Positions 41,041 to 50,172 of a DNA stretch of 64,000 bases are shown one piece after another. The stretch spans positions 310,001 through 374,000 of the forward strand of contig NZ_SUKA01000002.1 in assembly GCF_005049105.1 (NCBI RefSeq), in the 5' to 3' direction. The DNA is from Sphingobacterium alkalisoli (GTDB taxonomy: Bacteria > Bacteroidota > Bacteroidia > Sphingobacteriales > Sphingobacteriaceae). Position 1 is the first letter of the stretch, and each line of letters starts with the position of its first letter. The translations under genes were made by a program, and so were the position numbers. The notes under the pieces were generated by a model. The model saw nothing but the letters and a program-made list of their open reading frames with translations. It had not been told where the DNA came from and made no database searches.

Positions 41041-42223
41041 CGGGATATTCTTTTTCAATGTGATAGATAACTTTCATATCCTCAAACCAGCCAAATTTCG
41101 CTGTCAGTTCTTCAATCGTTCTCTTCGCTTCTTCGGGTGCATCAGGATTTCCAACAAACATTCCAAATTTCGGGTTCTTAAGCCCCCTGGTTGCAGCCAA
41201 CAGAATAATCTCTTTTTCACGATAATTCGTCTTGTATGCATAAATTTCAAGTGCTTTCTTTAGAATCCAGTCTATTTTGCTCTCGTCTTCTTCTGACGGG
41301 TAATATATGATCAGATGTCCTATCCCATTATAGACCGAGTACCTTCTTGCTAATACGCCGTTCTGATCCTGATATTTATTTACTAAGTCGAACAACGTAT
41401 TTGCCATCATTCTCCTCTCGGTTCGAGAAAGATTCATCAGTTCTCTTGCGAGTGTTTCACCGTCTGAAAGTTTCAGTATGTCATTTTGAACCAAGTTATC
41501 GATATAATAACTGGCTTTATTCGCGCGACGTTTTGTCAGGGCAGGATTACTCTTATCATATGACTCCCAAGCACCTTCTAGGCTCAAGGTGATTTCTTTG
41601 TATTGGGATGAAGTGTAATCATTTGGAAACTCTCTGCCATTCGTTAAAAAGACTGCAAGCAAATCCCGTTCAGTACATTTGATCAGTACTGTCCTGTCCG
41701 AGAATAATAATTTTTCCCTTTCGTCGAGATACTCTACAAAATCCTTTATTGTGTCGAGTTCATTAATGATGGCTTCGAATGTTTCCTTATTAAGGATCGA
41801 TATGAATCCCTTGCTACTTTCAGAATCGCTAAGTTCATAATGCTCGAACTGTTCTCCTACATTTATAGTAAGCTTGTATACTTTAGAGTATTTCTTAGGA
41901 TCAAAAAGCTCAGCTTCACGGTCGGGATGCTTAACATAGACGTCACGGTTGGATTTGAACAATTTTCGTTCAGCACCGTTTAACTGTTTAGTAGATTTTT
42001 GAATCACCTTTTTCTTATATCGCTCATAGTTGCCATCAAAACTATGATTCTTAACTGATATGAGAATTAGTGTATCCCTAAAGGCTATCAGCAGATCACA
42101 AATTTCTTTATTGTCTCCAGTGATGTCTTTAGGATTAGGATAGCACCAATATTTTAAATACGACCTGAATGCCAGCTGATTGACATAATCTTCGCCTACG
42201 TCTCCTTTAGATTTATTTTCCAT
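41027..42223 (-). CDS. restriction-endonuclease-like protein (398 aa), candidate defence nuclease
   Basis: N-terminal motif order: GDVGEDYVNQLAFRS (E11), PNPKDITGDNKEICDLLIAF (D43) and LILISVKNH (K58). This is a PD-(D/E)XK-like layout in which the second acidic residue of ExK is replaced by S (SVK), as in some NERD/Mrr-like and inactive members. The long C-terminal part is unassigned (TLILKC..RDLLAVFLTNGR, YSVYNGIGHLIIYYP). Middle gene of a three-gene minus-strand operon with membrane proteins on both sides. Confidence 0.6.
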   Translation of the reverse strand: MENKSKGDVGEDYVNQLAFRSYLKYWCYPNPKDITGDNKEICDLLIAFRDTLILISVKNHSFDGNYERYKKKVIQKSTKQLNGAERKLFKSNRDVYVKHPDREAELFDPKKYSKVYKLTINVGEQFEHYELSDSESSKGFISILNKETFEAIINELDTIKDFVEYLDEREKLLFSDRTVLIKCTERDLLAVFLTNGREFPNDYTSSQYKEITLSLEGAWESYDKSNPALTKRRANKASYYIDNLVQNDILKLSDGETLARELMNLSRTERRMMANTLFDLVNKYQDQNGVLARRYSVYNGIGHLIIYYPSEEDESKIDWILKKALEIYAYKTNYREKEIILLAATRGLKNPKFGMFVGNPDAPEEAKRTIEELTAKFGWFEDMKVIYHIEKEYPDEQD

Positions 42224-42265
42224 CTTGATTTCGTTTTATTCTAATTCTCTCTGAGTCACTATTCA

Positions 42266-42802
42266 TTATTTGCATAATACTTTAATGGAGGGAATTAAGG
42301 AGGCAATCAATAAAAAAAGAAAACCGCCAAGAAAACATATAATTGAGACAAGAATCGCCATTTTATTTGAACACAGTTGCTCGAACGAACTCAATTTATG
42401 TTTGCTCTTTTCGACACTGGAAGTTGCAGGAAAGGTAATCTTCTGTCCATTTGAAAATTTAAATCCAGCACCATTTACTAAATTGAATTGTTCAGGTTCA
42501 GCGCTACGAGCCTGTGCCATACGAAATTCATAATACCTGTTATTCCTAAAAAAAGTTCCCAGCCAGAAAGTATTAATTATTAGACCTATAATGGATAATA
42601 CGACTGTCAAGGTACCAAGCCTGTCAAAATTTTCTAATTTACTTTGGAGAATAGTTCCTATTCCGATATTTAAACCGACAAATAAAACATTCATCTGCCA
42701 TGAAATCTGTCCCTCGTAAAATACCAATTGCAATGAATTCTCATATTTTTGAAGTTCTTCCGCTGATGGATTTTCATCTTTTTCTAAATTATTATCGGAC
42801 AT
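42266..42802 (-). CDS. membrane protein, first gene of nuclease-membrane operon
   Basis: 178 aa. Acidic N-terminus (MSDNNLEKDENPSAEELQKY), two membrane helices (about 35-55 and 62-85), a cytoplasmic segment with RYYEFRMAQARSAEPEQFN, then a final helix pair (MAILVSIICFLGGFLFLLIA). Resembles SLATT/RipA-like membrane proteins used as effectors in defence systems; the resemblance is architectural only. 42 bp gap to the nuclease gene. An IS66 element sits 95 bp upstream of its start. Confidence 0.55.
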   Translation of the reverse strand: MSDNNLEKDENPSAEELQKYENSLQLVFYEGQISWQMNVLFVGLNIGIGTILQSKLENFDRLGTLTVVLSIIGLIINTFWLGTFFRNNRYYEFRMAQARSAEPEQFNLVNGAGFKFSNGQKITFPATSSVEKSKHKLSSFEQLCSNKMAILVSIICFLGGFLFLLIASLIPSIKVLCK

Positions 42803-42912
42803 CTTTAATTAGTTTTTGTTAATATGGTTAATGCAATATAAGAAGAATTAACAAAATCAGTAACGACAGTTAATAAAATAGTTTACTTGCAAGACAGTAT
42901 CCGGCCTATGAA

Positions 42913-44409
42913 CTACATATCAGTTGATTTCTTGAAGTTTTGTGGATAAAGATCCGTTAGATTTTTATGGTTTATGGAAGCTATATTCTGCAGGGCGTAT
43001 TTTAGCCACTGAAATGGATTTACCTCGTGTTTTTTGCATATAGCGAAAAAAGAGTATATCATTGCTGCGCGCTGTGCTGCCTCATGGCTTCCTGCAAAGA
43101 GGTAGTTTTTACGACCTAGCGCAACTGGGCGAATAGCATTCTCGATAAGATTATTATCGATAAGCAGATTACCGTCATATAAGTATGCTGATAAAGCATC
43201 CCATCTTGCGTAAGCATAGCCCATGGCTTTACCGATCTGACTTTTTGGAAGTGTATTCTTGATCTCTTCAAAGATCCATTTGCCCATTTCATTGATTATA
43301 GGTAAGGATTCTTCTAGCCGCAGTTCCTTTATCTTTTCTGGAGAAAGATTATCCTGTTTTGCTTTTCGCTCGATAGCATATAGCTGCTGTATCATCAACA
43401 GGGCTTTTTCTGCTCTGGGTCTGTCATTATCCAATGCTTTTTCGAACTCACGGCGCGCATGTGCTAGGCAGGCCAGGTGTGTTACCTCTTTCTTTTTGGC
43501 ATAGCTATCGTATACGGCATAGCCATCCGTCTGGAGATACCCTTTAAAGTTTCCAAGCATGGGCACAGCGGCAATACCACCACGGGTGGGACTATAATCA
43601 AATAGCACTGTTCCCTCCAGTGGAGCATGGTATACCCAATAATAACCTTGATGGGCAGCACCTTTTTTATCGCTGTCCAGTACTTTTATTGGCGTTTCAG
43701 CGACTTGCAAATAACCCATTGCCTTGGTGTCGAAGACAAGATTTTCATATAACGGTTCCAGTTTTTCCAGTGCCTGTCTGGTCCATCCTTCGATCGTTGA
43801 TGAGGGGATCTGTATGTTTTCCCTTGCGAAGACCTGCTTCTGTCGGTATAGCGGCATATGGTCCATATATTTCCCGACCAATATCATTGCCAGTAAGCCC
43901 GGCCCTGCTATACCTTTGTCGATCACCCGTTCGGGAAGTTCGGCAATGGAGACGCCTGATCCGTCCTTGGGCGCATATTTATAGCGGATATAGCGTTTGA
44001 TATAGAACTTTGCAGGTTCGCATTCCAGTTCTTCGGTGATCTCTTTGCCTATACACACCATTTCCGAAAGATCTCCCTCTGGGTGGATCTCAACCTCTTC
44101 TATAGGAAGGTGTGAAGGCAATTTGGCACGTCCCTTATGATTGGGCCGTTTACGTACATACTCGATCTTTTTTTTGATTTCCTGCTGTTGCTCTTCTACT
44201 TTTTCGGGCTCCGTTTGAAAGGGAAGCATGGTCTGGTTGGGATCACCCTCAAAGCGTTCGCGCTTCTGCCCGAACTGCATCCGCTTGTACATGGAAAGCT
44301 GAGCTTCCAGATAAACTATCTTTTCATCTCGCTCAGAAAGAGTTTGGTCACGACTGGAAATGACCTTGAGAAGGTCTTCTTTCGAGAGGTTTTCCAGTGC
44401 TGTTTCCAT
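42913..44409 (-). CDS. tnpC: IS66 transposase TnpC
   Basis: 498 aa, full length. N-terminal coiled coil (LSERDEKIVYLEAQLSMYKR) and IS66 signature MQFGQKRERF, zinc-binding region, DDE catalytic core (e.g. KGYLQTDGYAVYD; LIENAIRPVALGRKNYLFAG) and C-terminal PFQWLKYALQNI. No stop or frame break. The main transposase of the element. Confidence 0.95.
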   Translation of the reverse strand: METALENLSKEDLLKVISSRDQTLSERDEKIVYLEAQLSMYKRMQFGQKRERFEGDPNQTMLPFQTEPEKVEEQQQEIKKKIEYVRKRPNHKGRAKLPSHLPIEEVEIHPEGDLSEMVCIGKEITEELECEPAKFYIKRYIRYKYAPKDGSGVSIAELPERVIDKGIAGPGLLAMILVGKYMDHMPLYRQKQVFARENIQIPSSTIEGWTRQALEKLEPLYENLVFDTKAMGYLQVAETPIKVLDSDKKGAAHQGYYWVYHAPLEGTVLFDYSPTRGGIAAVPMLGNFKGYLQTDGYAVYDSYAKKKEVTHLACLAHARREFEKALDNDRPRAEKALLMIQQLYAIERKAKQDNLSPEKIKELRLEESLPIINEMGKWIFEEIKNTLPKSQIGKAMGYAYARWDALSAYLYDGNLLIDNNLIENAIRPVALGRKNYLFAGSHEAAQRAAMIYSFFAICKKHEVNPFQWLKYALQNIASINHKNLTDLYPQNFKKSTDM

Positions 44410-44457
44410 AGCATAAAGATACGCAAAAAGTTGCTTTATACATATATAAAAGCATTT

Positions 44458-44796
44458 TTAAGGAAAAGAAAAACGTCTTTTTTGAATACTTTTTACCACC
44501 TGTATACCTTCGACCATCAATACCAGGTCACTCCAGGACAGTTCACCGTCTTTTATGCCCGGCGGCAAAAAAGTACCGCTCTCCAGACGCTTATAATAAA
44601 GGACAAAGCCTCCTTTTTCCCAATGCAACAGCTTCATATGCGTACGGCTACGGTTCAGAAATACGAAAACCTCACCACTGGTAGCCTGGCGTTGCATCCC
44701 TGAACTGATCAGTCCGCAGAGCCTATCAAAAGATTTTCGCATATCACAGTGGCTATCGTAAAGATAAAAGCGATGCGATGAACCCAACGCAAACAT
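44458..44796 (-). CDS. tnpB: IS66 accessory protein TnpB
   Basis: 112 aa. Characteristic DMRKSFDRLCGLI, GEVFVFLNRSRTHMKLLHWE and GGFVLYYKRLESGTF segments of IS66 Orf2. Needed with TnpA for transposition in IS66 elements. Overlaps the tnpA stop by one base. Confidence 0.95.
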   Translation of the reverse strand: MFALGSSHRFYLYDSHCDMRKSFDRLCGLISSGMQRQATSGEVFVFLNRSRTHMKLLHWEKGGFVLYYKRLESGTFLPPGIKDGELSWSDLVLMVEGIQVVKSIQKRRFSFP

Positions 44797-45080
44797 CAGT
44801 ACAGACGGATCAGTTGGGATAGAAGAGCAAGATCATTTTCGATCTTTATACGTACACCGTTGGGATAAATAACCTCAATATCGTTCCTTCTGGCCGCCTT
44901 ATAGATTGTTATGAAGCTACCCCTGGAAGTGTCATTTTCTTTACTGCGCGAAAACCAATAATAAAAGGTCGCTTCGTTGATCCCATTTTCCGCGCAATAA
45001 GCTTTCTTGCTTTTTCCACTCTGCTGCCAGTCTGCTATCATAGATAGCATACGCACACGTTTTTCTTCTAAGTTGTTCAT
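44796..45080 (-). CDS. tnpA: IS66 accessory protein TnpA
   Basis: 94 aa. HTH region KRVRMLSMIADWQQSGKSKK, AYCAENGINEATFYYWFSR, then a beta-rich tail (IEVIYPNGVRIKIENDLALL) ending LIRLY. Standard IS66 Orf1. Confidence 0.9.
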   Translation of the reverse strand: MNNLEEKRVRMLSMIADWQQSGKSKKAYCAENGINEATFYYWFSRSKENDTSRGSFITIYKAARRNDIEVIYPNGVRIKIENDLALLSQLIRLY

Positions 45081-45205
45081 ACAACAAAGCTAAAGCCTAA
45101 TGGGATCTAAGTCAATATGTACTTCATAGGACGGATACGAGGTTTCAGTATAGTGCCACTGGCATCGTTACAAATGTGGAAAATATTTCAAGTATATGCT
45201 GTATT

Positions 45206-47365
45206 TCACTCTTTTGTATGTATTCCCAAATCCTTTTTTAAACTATCTATACTATTTTTTTCTATTCTGTTTGGAACTGATTTTTCCAAAATACCATTAA
45301 CTGATTTATTCTCAAAACTAATTAAACTAAAAGAGGTTACTATAAATAGAAACACTATTACCAGAAAAACTAACCAATTTCGTTGTTTTGAGAAGAAATT
45401 GGAGAAACCACGCGTAAACGAAAATATAAGTAAAATGAAAATTCCTAAAGATGCTGCCATCGATAACATGAAAAGTGAAGCCTGATAAACCGTTTCTACA
45501 AACTTAAATGCAGGAATTGATGAAAGCACAAATGTTATTATGGCTGTAAACAGACTTATTATTTCAATGGACTTTAGATCTTTCTTGTCAAATTCTTTAT
45601 TGAGTTCTTCTAGTTTTTGTAGGTCACCTTTTAAGCTATGTACTACGCTAGTAAGTGCCTTGACTTCTCGAAATTTTTGTCTGATTTTTGAATAGTTGAA
45701 ATCGATTGAATCTTTGTAATCAGGTAATACAAAACTAGTGAAAAAAAGTATTTTTGGTAAATCTTTATCGATACTTGATACATCGACTAATGATTCTTCA
45801 TATGGAAGAATGACAATATAATTATCGTGGCTCTTTGCCCATTCTTTTTTTACGTAATATTCATCTAGAATTGAGCTGCATTCTTCTCCTATTTTTCTTG
45901 CATATTTTTTATTGACGCTGATTAGATTTTCCTTTAATGATTTTGAATATTCGTCGTCAATTCTTTCAAGTACATATTCCAAATATTTCATTTGGAGAAA
46001 ATAGTTATTACTGAGGTGATTTAGCTTACTTTTGCAGTCTAGATATATTTCTTGGTACTTGTCAAGATTATGACTCTTATTCTCTGAAATTAAAGAGAAA
46101 TAGTTGTTGATGGCATAATTTCGAATAATTTCAATACAATACTGATCGTAGTTATGACGATCGGAAAAATCTGTATCTAGCAGGTACTCTACAATACTTT
46201 TTAGTTCACTCTCGGATTTCGAAAAATCTTTATAAAATTTAATTAACCCATGTAATTCGAGTAAACTTAAATTGCTGTATCCCTTCCGTTTTTTTATTAA
46301 AGCATCATGGATGTAATAGCCGTACTTGTTTGAATCAGTACAGAAATCATAGTGGTAATAGATTTTGTTATTCCATTCCTCGATTTTGGAAATATTATTT
46401 TTTAAGCCATTTAGTGATTTCTCAGTGTTTCCTATTCTATATTTAATAGAGCTTTCTGGATTTTTTCGCTTATATCTTTGATCCCACTTGTGAATCAAAA
46501 ATTCAAGCTTTATCTCTAGGGCAAATGCTACAGACTGCTGAACGTTTTTTAATTTTTCAACTTGGTGAGCTAGTAAAGCCAAATTACGTAGTTCAGATGG
46601 GTCGCTGTTGATTAATAAATCTTTTCTTGATACTTTCAACACTAATTTAAATAGACGAATCACATTCTGAAGCTCATCCGGTAGGTCTGGTATAGTATCT
46701 ATACTCTCATCTTCGATTTGAAAGTAGTCTTCCGAGCGATTTTTCGAAAAGTTTGCAAAAAGATATTGTAAAAATCTTCGATACTCATCTAGACAATATA
46801 TAATTGAGTTTGTGAAATTTAGTAGAGCTGCCGTGATATGTATCGAGTCTTCGGCTTCGGTAATTAGTTGCTGTGTTTGCTGAATTAAAAGCGTTATCTT
46901 TTCTTCAAACTTTTCGATTGTAAGGAATTCTCCAGATAATAAACTGTAGCTAAGGATTTTTACAACGTCTCTTATTGAGGTTTCCGAATAGCTTGAAAAG
47001 ATGCCAAGGAGATCTGTGACATTTTGTTCGTTTTCTGAGAAGTTTGTATTATCTAAGGGAAGTTCCTGTATTGAAGAGTTTTCTTTATCAAGACTTGAAA
47101 TGCGAAATATAGAATCATTAATACTCAGCTGTTCTCCGCCGATCTGATCGTTAGTTTTTTGATTGCTTTCATTTGATATGGAAGTTGTCGTCAATTTGTC
47201 ATTCGTCTCTATGGTTTTAGAGTCGAGGATATCTTCGACGGTGGCGACTGTTGTTTCTTTGTCTTCTTGTATAGTAGCTCTTTTTAGGCTTGCAAGAGTT
47301 TCCGATAACTTTGATTGGTAGCTAGTTACAGTGCTAAATACACCATCTAAATATTGGGTGTCCAT
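45206..47365 (-). CDS. large coiled-coil membrane protein, partner of Panacea-like gene
   Basis: 719 aa, mostly helical and charged. Ends with membrane helices at about residues 612-632, 640-660 and 670-690 (IISLFTAIITFVLSSIPAF, LFMLSMAASLGIFILLIFSF, WLVFLVIVFLFIVTSFSLI) after a coiled stretch (SLKGDLQKLEELNKEFDKKD). N-terminus is Ser/Thr-rich. No family recognised. It lies 9 bp after the Panacea-like gene; a membrane-acting toxin or effector is the natural hypothesis for a Panacea partner, but this is inference. Downstream end near the IS66 right end. Confidence 0.55.
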   Translation of the reverse strand: MDTQYLDGVFSTVTSYQSKLSETLASLKRATIQEDKETTVATVEDILDSKTIETNDKLTTTSISNESNQKTNDQIGGEQLSINDSIFRISSLDKENSSIQELPLDNTNFSENEQNVTDLLGIFSSYSETSIRDVVKILSYSLLSGEFLTIEKFEEKITLLIQQTQQLITEAEDSIHITAALLNFTNSIIYCLDEYRRFLQYLFANFSKNRSEDYFQIEDESIDTIPDLPDELQNVIRLFKLVLKVSRKDLLINSDPSELRNLALLAHQVEKLKNVQQSVAFALEIKLEFLIHKWDQRYKRKNPESSIKYRIGNTEKSLNGLKNNISKIEEWNNKIYYHYDFCTDSNKYGYYIHDALIKKRKGYSNLSLLELHGLIKFYKDFSKSESELKSIVEYLLDTDFSDRHNYDQYCIEIIRNYAINNYFSLISENKSHNLDKYQEIYLDCKSKLNHLSNNYFLQMKYLEYVLERIDDEYSKSLKENLISVNKKYARKIGEECSSILDEYYVKKEWAKSHDNYIVILPYEESLVDVSSIDKDLPKILFFTSFVLPDYKDSIDFNYSKIRQKFREVKALTSVVHSLKGDLQKLEELNKEFDKKDLKSIEIISLFTAIITFVLSSIPAFKFVETVYQASLFMLSMAASLGIFILLIFSFTRGFSNFFSKQRNWLVFLVIVFLFIVTSFSLISFENKSVNGILEKSVPNRIEKNSIDSLKKDLGIHTKE

Positions 47366-47374
47366 TTCGTATTT

Positions 47375-47887
47375 TTAGAAGCTATATACTTTGTACTCGT
47401 TTTTAATAACTTCTATAGGGATTTTCATTTTTGATTTAGATTCCGCTTTAGCTTGAGCAAAATAGTATCGCCAAGAAAACCACTTGTGACTTAACTCAAC
47501 AAGTTCATAGGCAGACAAGGAAAAAATATTTGGATTTTTCTCCAATAATAAGTCGAATTTAGGATCAACAAGTTCAATAATTTGGCTCTCAAAATTGTTT
47601 GTATAGATAGAAGAATGTTTTAATACAGTGTCTCGATTCGTGAACGAAAAAAAAGTAAAACTATTATTTTTCATTGCTGTATAGATGTCTGTTTCAACAT
47701 GACCTAGTGGCATAGCGTAAACCTGATCAAACTGGTCGATCAGTGAATCATTCTTATCATCGTTAACAGTTGAGAAGAAAAACAGTAATTTCATGCATTT
47801 AAGTACACTTAAATCGTTATTGCGGTTTTTGTCACGTAAATGAACAAGAGATTTAAAAATAAAATACTCAAAGATTTGATTTTTCAT
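47375..47887 (-). CDS. Panacea/SocA-like antitoxin-type protein (170 aa)
   Basis: Reads LSVLKCMKLLFFFSTVND, MPLGHVETDIYTAMKNNS, and FSLSAYELVELSHKWFSWRY. The order KLLFF...., PLG.VE.DIY, LS..ELVELSH..F.W is that of Panacea-like (DUF4065/SocA) antitoxins. Lacks some residues of the Panacea at 37518 and is only weakly similar to it. Upstream gene of the pair with the 719-aa membrane protein. Confidence 0.6.
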   Translation of the reverse strand: MKNQIFEYFIFKSLVHLRDKNRNNDLSVLKCMKLLFFFSTVNDDKNDSLIDQFDQVYAMPLGHVETDIYTAMKNNSFTFFSFTNRDTVLKHSSIYTNNFESQIIELVDPKFDLLLEKNPNIFSLSAYELVELSHKWFSWRYYFAQAKAESKSKMKIPIEVIKNEYKVYSF

Positions 47888-48057
47888 GTTCAGATTTTCT
47901 CATAAATGGATGCAAAGGTAATTATTTAAGTATGATAAATATAGTAATAAATATCATTGTATTTGTTTATCAACCACCAGTTAGTGCAAAAGTTTTCCAC
48001 ACTTCACAAATTCTCTTCCTTATCCAAATCTAACGTAGCCCGTTGTTACTATATATA

Positions 48058-48465
48058 TTAATGATCCCCGCCGAAATAAATCCACATCGGTTCCGTTTGT
48101 CCGGCTCTTTCGAATCCGATTTTCTTATAGAAATTGATAGATTTTCCGTCTGCTGTTAACATCTGCATGTGGAAGTCTCTGTATTTCTCCTGCATCTTCA
48201 CCATAATCAGTTGCCCGATGCCTTTACCGTGATAAGAGGGGAGAACTAGGAGATGCGGATAATACACCACCAGATGTCCATCGGATATCGCATTACCAAG
48301 TCCTACCAACGTATCACCTTCCCATGCTGTAATCAGTGTATGCGAATTAACAAGCGCAGGCAACAGCTCCTTTGGCTTATTAGCGGCACTCCATTTATTG
48401 GAATGGTACAAAGACAAGATGTTTTCTTCGGTGATATTCTTCGACTCTGATAGTGTTATCTCCAT
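48058..48465 (-). CDS. GNAT family N-acetyltransferase
   Basis: 135 aa. Central VVYYPHLLVLPSYHGKGIGQ carries the acetyl-CoA loop (YHGKGIGQ, the QxxGxG/A-type motif B), then LIMVKMQEKYRDF and the C-terminal FYKKIGFERAG typical of GNAT. Acceptor unknown. Truncated relative at 20724. The cluster GNAT-RDD-DUF5958 here is assembled from pieces also found near 14.6 and 20.7 kb. Confidence 0.85.
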   Translation of the reverse strand: MEITLSESKNITEENILSLYHSNKWSAANKPKELLPALVNSHTLITAWEGDTLVGLGNAISDGHLVVYYPHLLVLPSYHGKGIGQLIMVKMQEKYRDFHMQMLTADGKSINFYKKIGFERAGQTEPMWIYFGGDH

Positions 48466-48509
48466 ACGTTATTACGGTCTTTAAATTTTATAGTTCAATA
48501 ATTTGCTAT

Positions 48510-48959
48510 CTATTTACGCTCAGCATACACCACTATCGTACCCGATATCTGGTCGTGGATAGCCCGTTTTCGCGCATTGGTAGATACCGTTATTAATGAA
48601 ATAGCTCCCAAGAATACCTTCGCGATAAAGCGTACTACCGCAAGCGGAAATATTACGTTTTTACTTACGTCGTCCTCTTTCTTTACGCGCAATCCCATTA
48701 TCATATGACCAACCGTGCCGCCAAAAATGCTGGTGAACAAGGGATCATACAAGAAGAAGATAAAGAGCAAGCAGATTATTCTTACACTGTCTGGAGCACC
48801 GCCAAAGGCAGAAATAATAGCCGAAACGAGGAATAATGATACTAGTACCAGTACGTTGTCGATCACTATCGCTTTTACCCTTTCAAGTAATCCGGGATAG
48901 CGTCCTTCCTCTACATATCCTCGCGGAATATTCTCATGATATGCTGTTGTGTCATTCAT
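48510..48959 (-). CDS. RDD-family membrane protein, copy 2
   Basis: 149 aa from the ATG at 48959 (MNDTTAYHENIPRGYVEEGR). Same RDD layout as copy 1 (YDPLFTSIFGGTVGHMIMGL and the closing RAIHDQISGTIVVYAERK); about 92% identical. Lies between the GNAT gene and the shared palindromic upstream region. Confidence 0.8.
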   Translation of the reverse strand: MNDTTAYHENIPRGYVEEGRYPGLLERVKAIVIDNVLVLVSLFLVSAIISAFGGAPDSVRIICLLFIFFLYDPLFTSIFGGTVGHMIMGLRVKKEDDVSKNVIFPLAVVRFIAKVFLGAISLITVSTNARKRAIHDQISGTIVVYAERK

Positions 48960-49100
48960 CGGGTTTATAGTTAATAACTGTTCCACTAATATAAAGTTGT
49001 TTTTCGATAAATGCAACTGATAGAGCTAAGTACATCCGGTAAATTTGAAATCATTTCAAATATATTTATCGGATAAGAGGGGGCTTCACGGGAAACCGTA
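48960..49100 (-). promoter_or_regulatory. RDD upstream region, copy B, with palindrome
   Basis: Palindrome TTTGAAATCATTTCAAA at 49044-49060, centre base changed from T to C, arms intact. Same GGGGGCTTCACGGGAAACC block as copy A. Arms conserved while neighbouring bases vary suggests a functional operator. Confidence 0.6.
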
Positions 49101-49195
49101 GATCGGTGTTTTAATATCGGAGTAATGACCTAACGGATAACTGTTCCGGAAAGGCAATCGAAATCAAATCGTTAAGATTAAAACCAAGTCAACCT

Positions 49196-49597
49196 CTATT
49201 TTATATTATGCCATTCATGACCGCATCTATCTTTGCATTTGCTATTTCTTCTTTCTGTGTCCGTTATCTTAAAAATCCAGAGCAGCGATTTTATAGTTTT
49301 TTTCCTTTCGATCTCAGGGAGCTCACTAAGTTTATTGAAGGCTATTTTTGTCGGATATGAATTTAAAATCACAATCGGCGTAAAAGTTGGTTTCAATGGA
49401 ATCGTTCGAATTGCGTTTTGATAGGCTTCCGTGCTGTAGCTAGTTTTTTCTGGAATGGAATTAAAGATGTAGTTTCTTAGTATAACAAACAGTTCATCAA
49501 AATTGAACTGCGTATCATCTAATAGGAGAGTACACCCTTCGTGGAATTCAATTCGATCCTGAGCTATTCTATTTATCAATATTTCGGTGTTTGTCAT
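49196..49597 (-). CDS. DUF5958 family protein, copy 2
   Basis: 133 aa; see copy 1 at 14588 for the motif pattern. Differences: ILRNYIF, STEAYQN, and the end ERRNSKCKDRCGHEWH. The identity between copies extends slightly beyond the gene (upstream to the CTTCGGATATCATT stretch), showing a recent segmental duplication. Confidence 0.75.
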   Translation of the reverse strand: MTNTEILINRIAQDRIEFHEGCTLLLDDTQFNFDELFVILRNYIFNSIPEKTSYSTEAYQNAIRTIPLKPTFTPIVILNSYPTKIAFNKLSELPEIERKKTIKSLLWIFKITDTERRNSKCKDRCGHEWHNIK

Positions 49598-49615
49598 CTG
49601 GTGCTTCGGATATCA

Positions 49616-50032
49616 TTACAATTTAAAAAAGTAATTCCATACAATTAGAAGCATTGGAATCCAGGCTAAGAAAGTGAGTGTGTAGTTTTTTTTGTCAATT
49701 TTCTTTCCGTGGATGTCACTAATTAAATCGGGCAATCTAAACATCATCATAAGCAATAATGCCACCGCAACGTAAATACCAAAATATTTATAGTACAAAA
49801 ACAGAGCCGCCAATATGAGCATTAAAAATAATAATACCATGAGAGAAAGACGCTTCTTAGGAGCAAAATCATCTATCATTTCTTTTATCGGTACGTCGTC
49901 AGTATTACGTAAATGGTTTATCAGCTCTCGCTGATAGAGCGCTCTTACGAATAGTCCTATGAGGTTAGTGGCAAGTAAGGTAGTAAATGCTATTACTCCT
50001 ATAGTTTTTAGAATTAGTAAAAAAATGTTCAA
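49616..50032 (-). CDS. integral membrane protein (138 aa)
   Basis: Membrane helices at about residues 5-27, 64-80, 84-100 and 118-136, with an acidic loop (RNTDDVPIKEMIDDFAPKKR). Unknown family. Starts upstream of and on the same strand as the DUF5958 copy 2 (about 19 bp between stop and start), possibly an operon. Confidence 0.6.
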   Translation of the reverse strand: MNIFLLILKTIGVIAFTTLLATNLIGLFVRALYQRELINHLRNTDDVPIKEMIDDFAPKKRLSLMVLLFLMLILAALFLYYKYFGIYVAVALLLMMMFRLPDLISDIHGKKIDKKNYTLTFLAWIPMLLIVWNYFFKL

Positions 50033-50172
50033 TGTGTAAGGGGTTAAATATTATTTTCTTAAAAAGGTACTGATAGCGTTCCTGCAGCACCTTTGTTCTA
50101 ATTTACTATGGCGATTTTTCCAGGACGAGTTTTTGATTTACTTTGCTCAAGAGCTGCATCTTCTTAAGATTA

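Larger units (their letters stand above)
42897..45138 (-). mobile_element. IS66-family insertion sequence, complete
   Basis: Contains tnpA, tnpB and tnpC in the usual order on the minus strand. Ends show imperfect terminal inverted repeats of about 31 bp beginning GTATCCGGCCTATGAACTAC on the left and, reverse-complemented, GTATCCGTCCTATGAAGTAC on the right. The 8-bp flanks are GCAAGACA and GAGGTTTC, which do not match, so no target duplication is visible. Confidence 0.85.

Noticed and set aside
42897..45138. IS66 element as a composite transposon carrying the nuclease operon
   Set aside because: Only one copy of the IS is in the window and the operon lies outside it.
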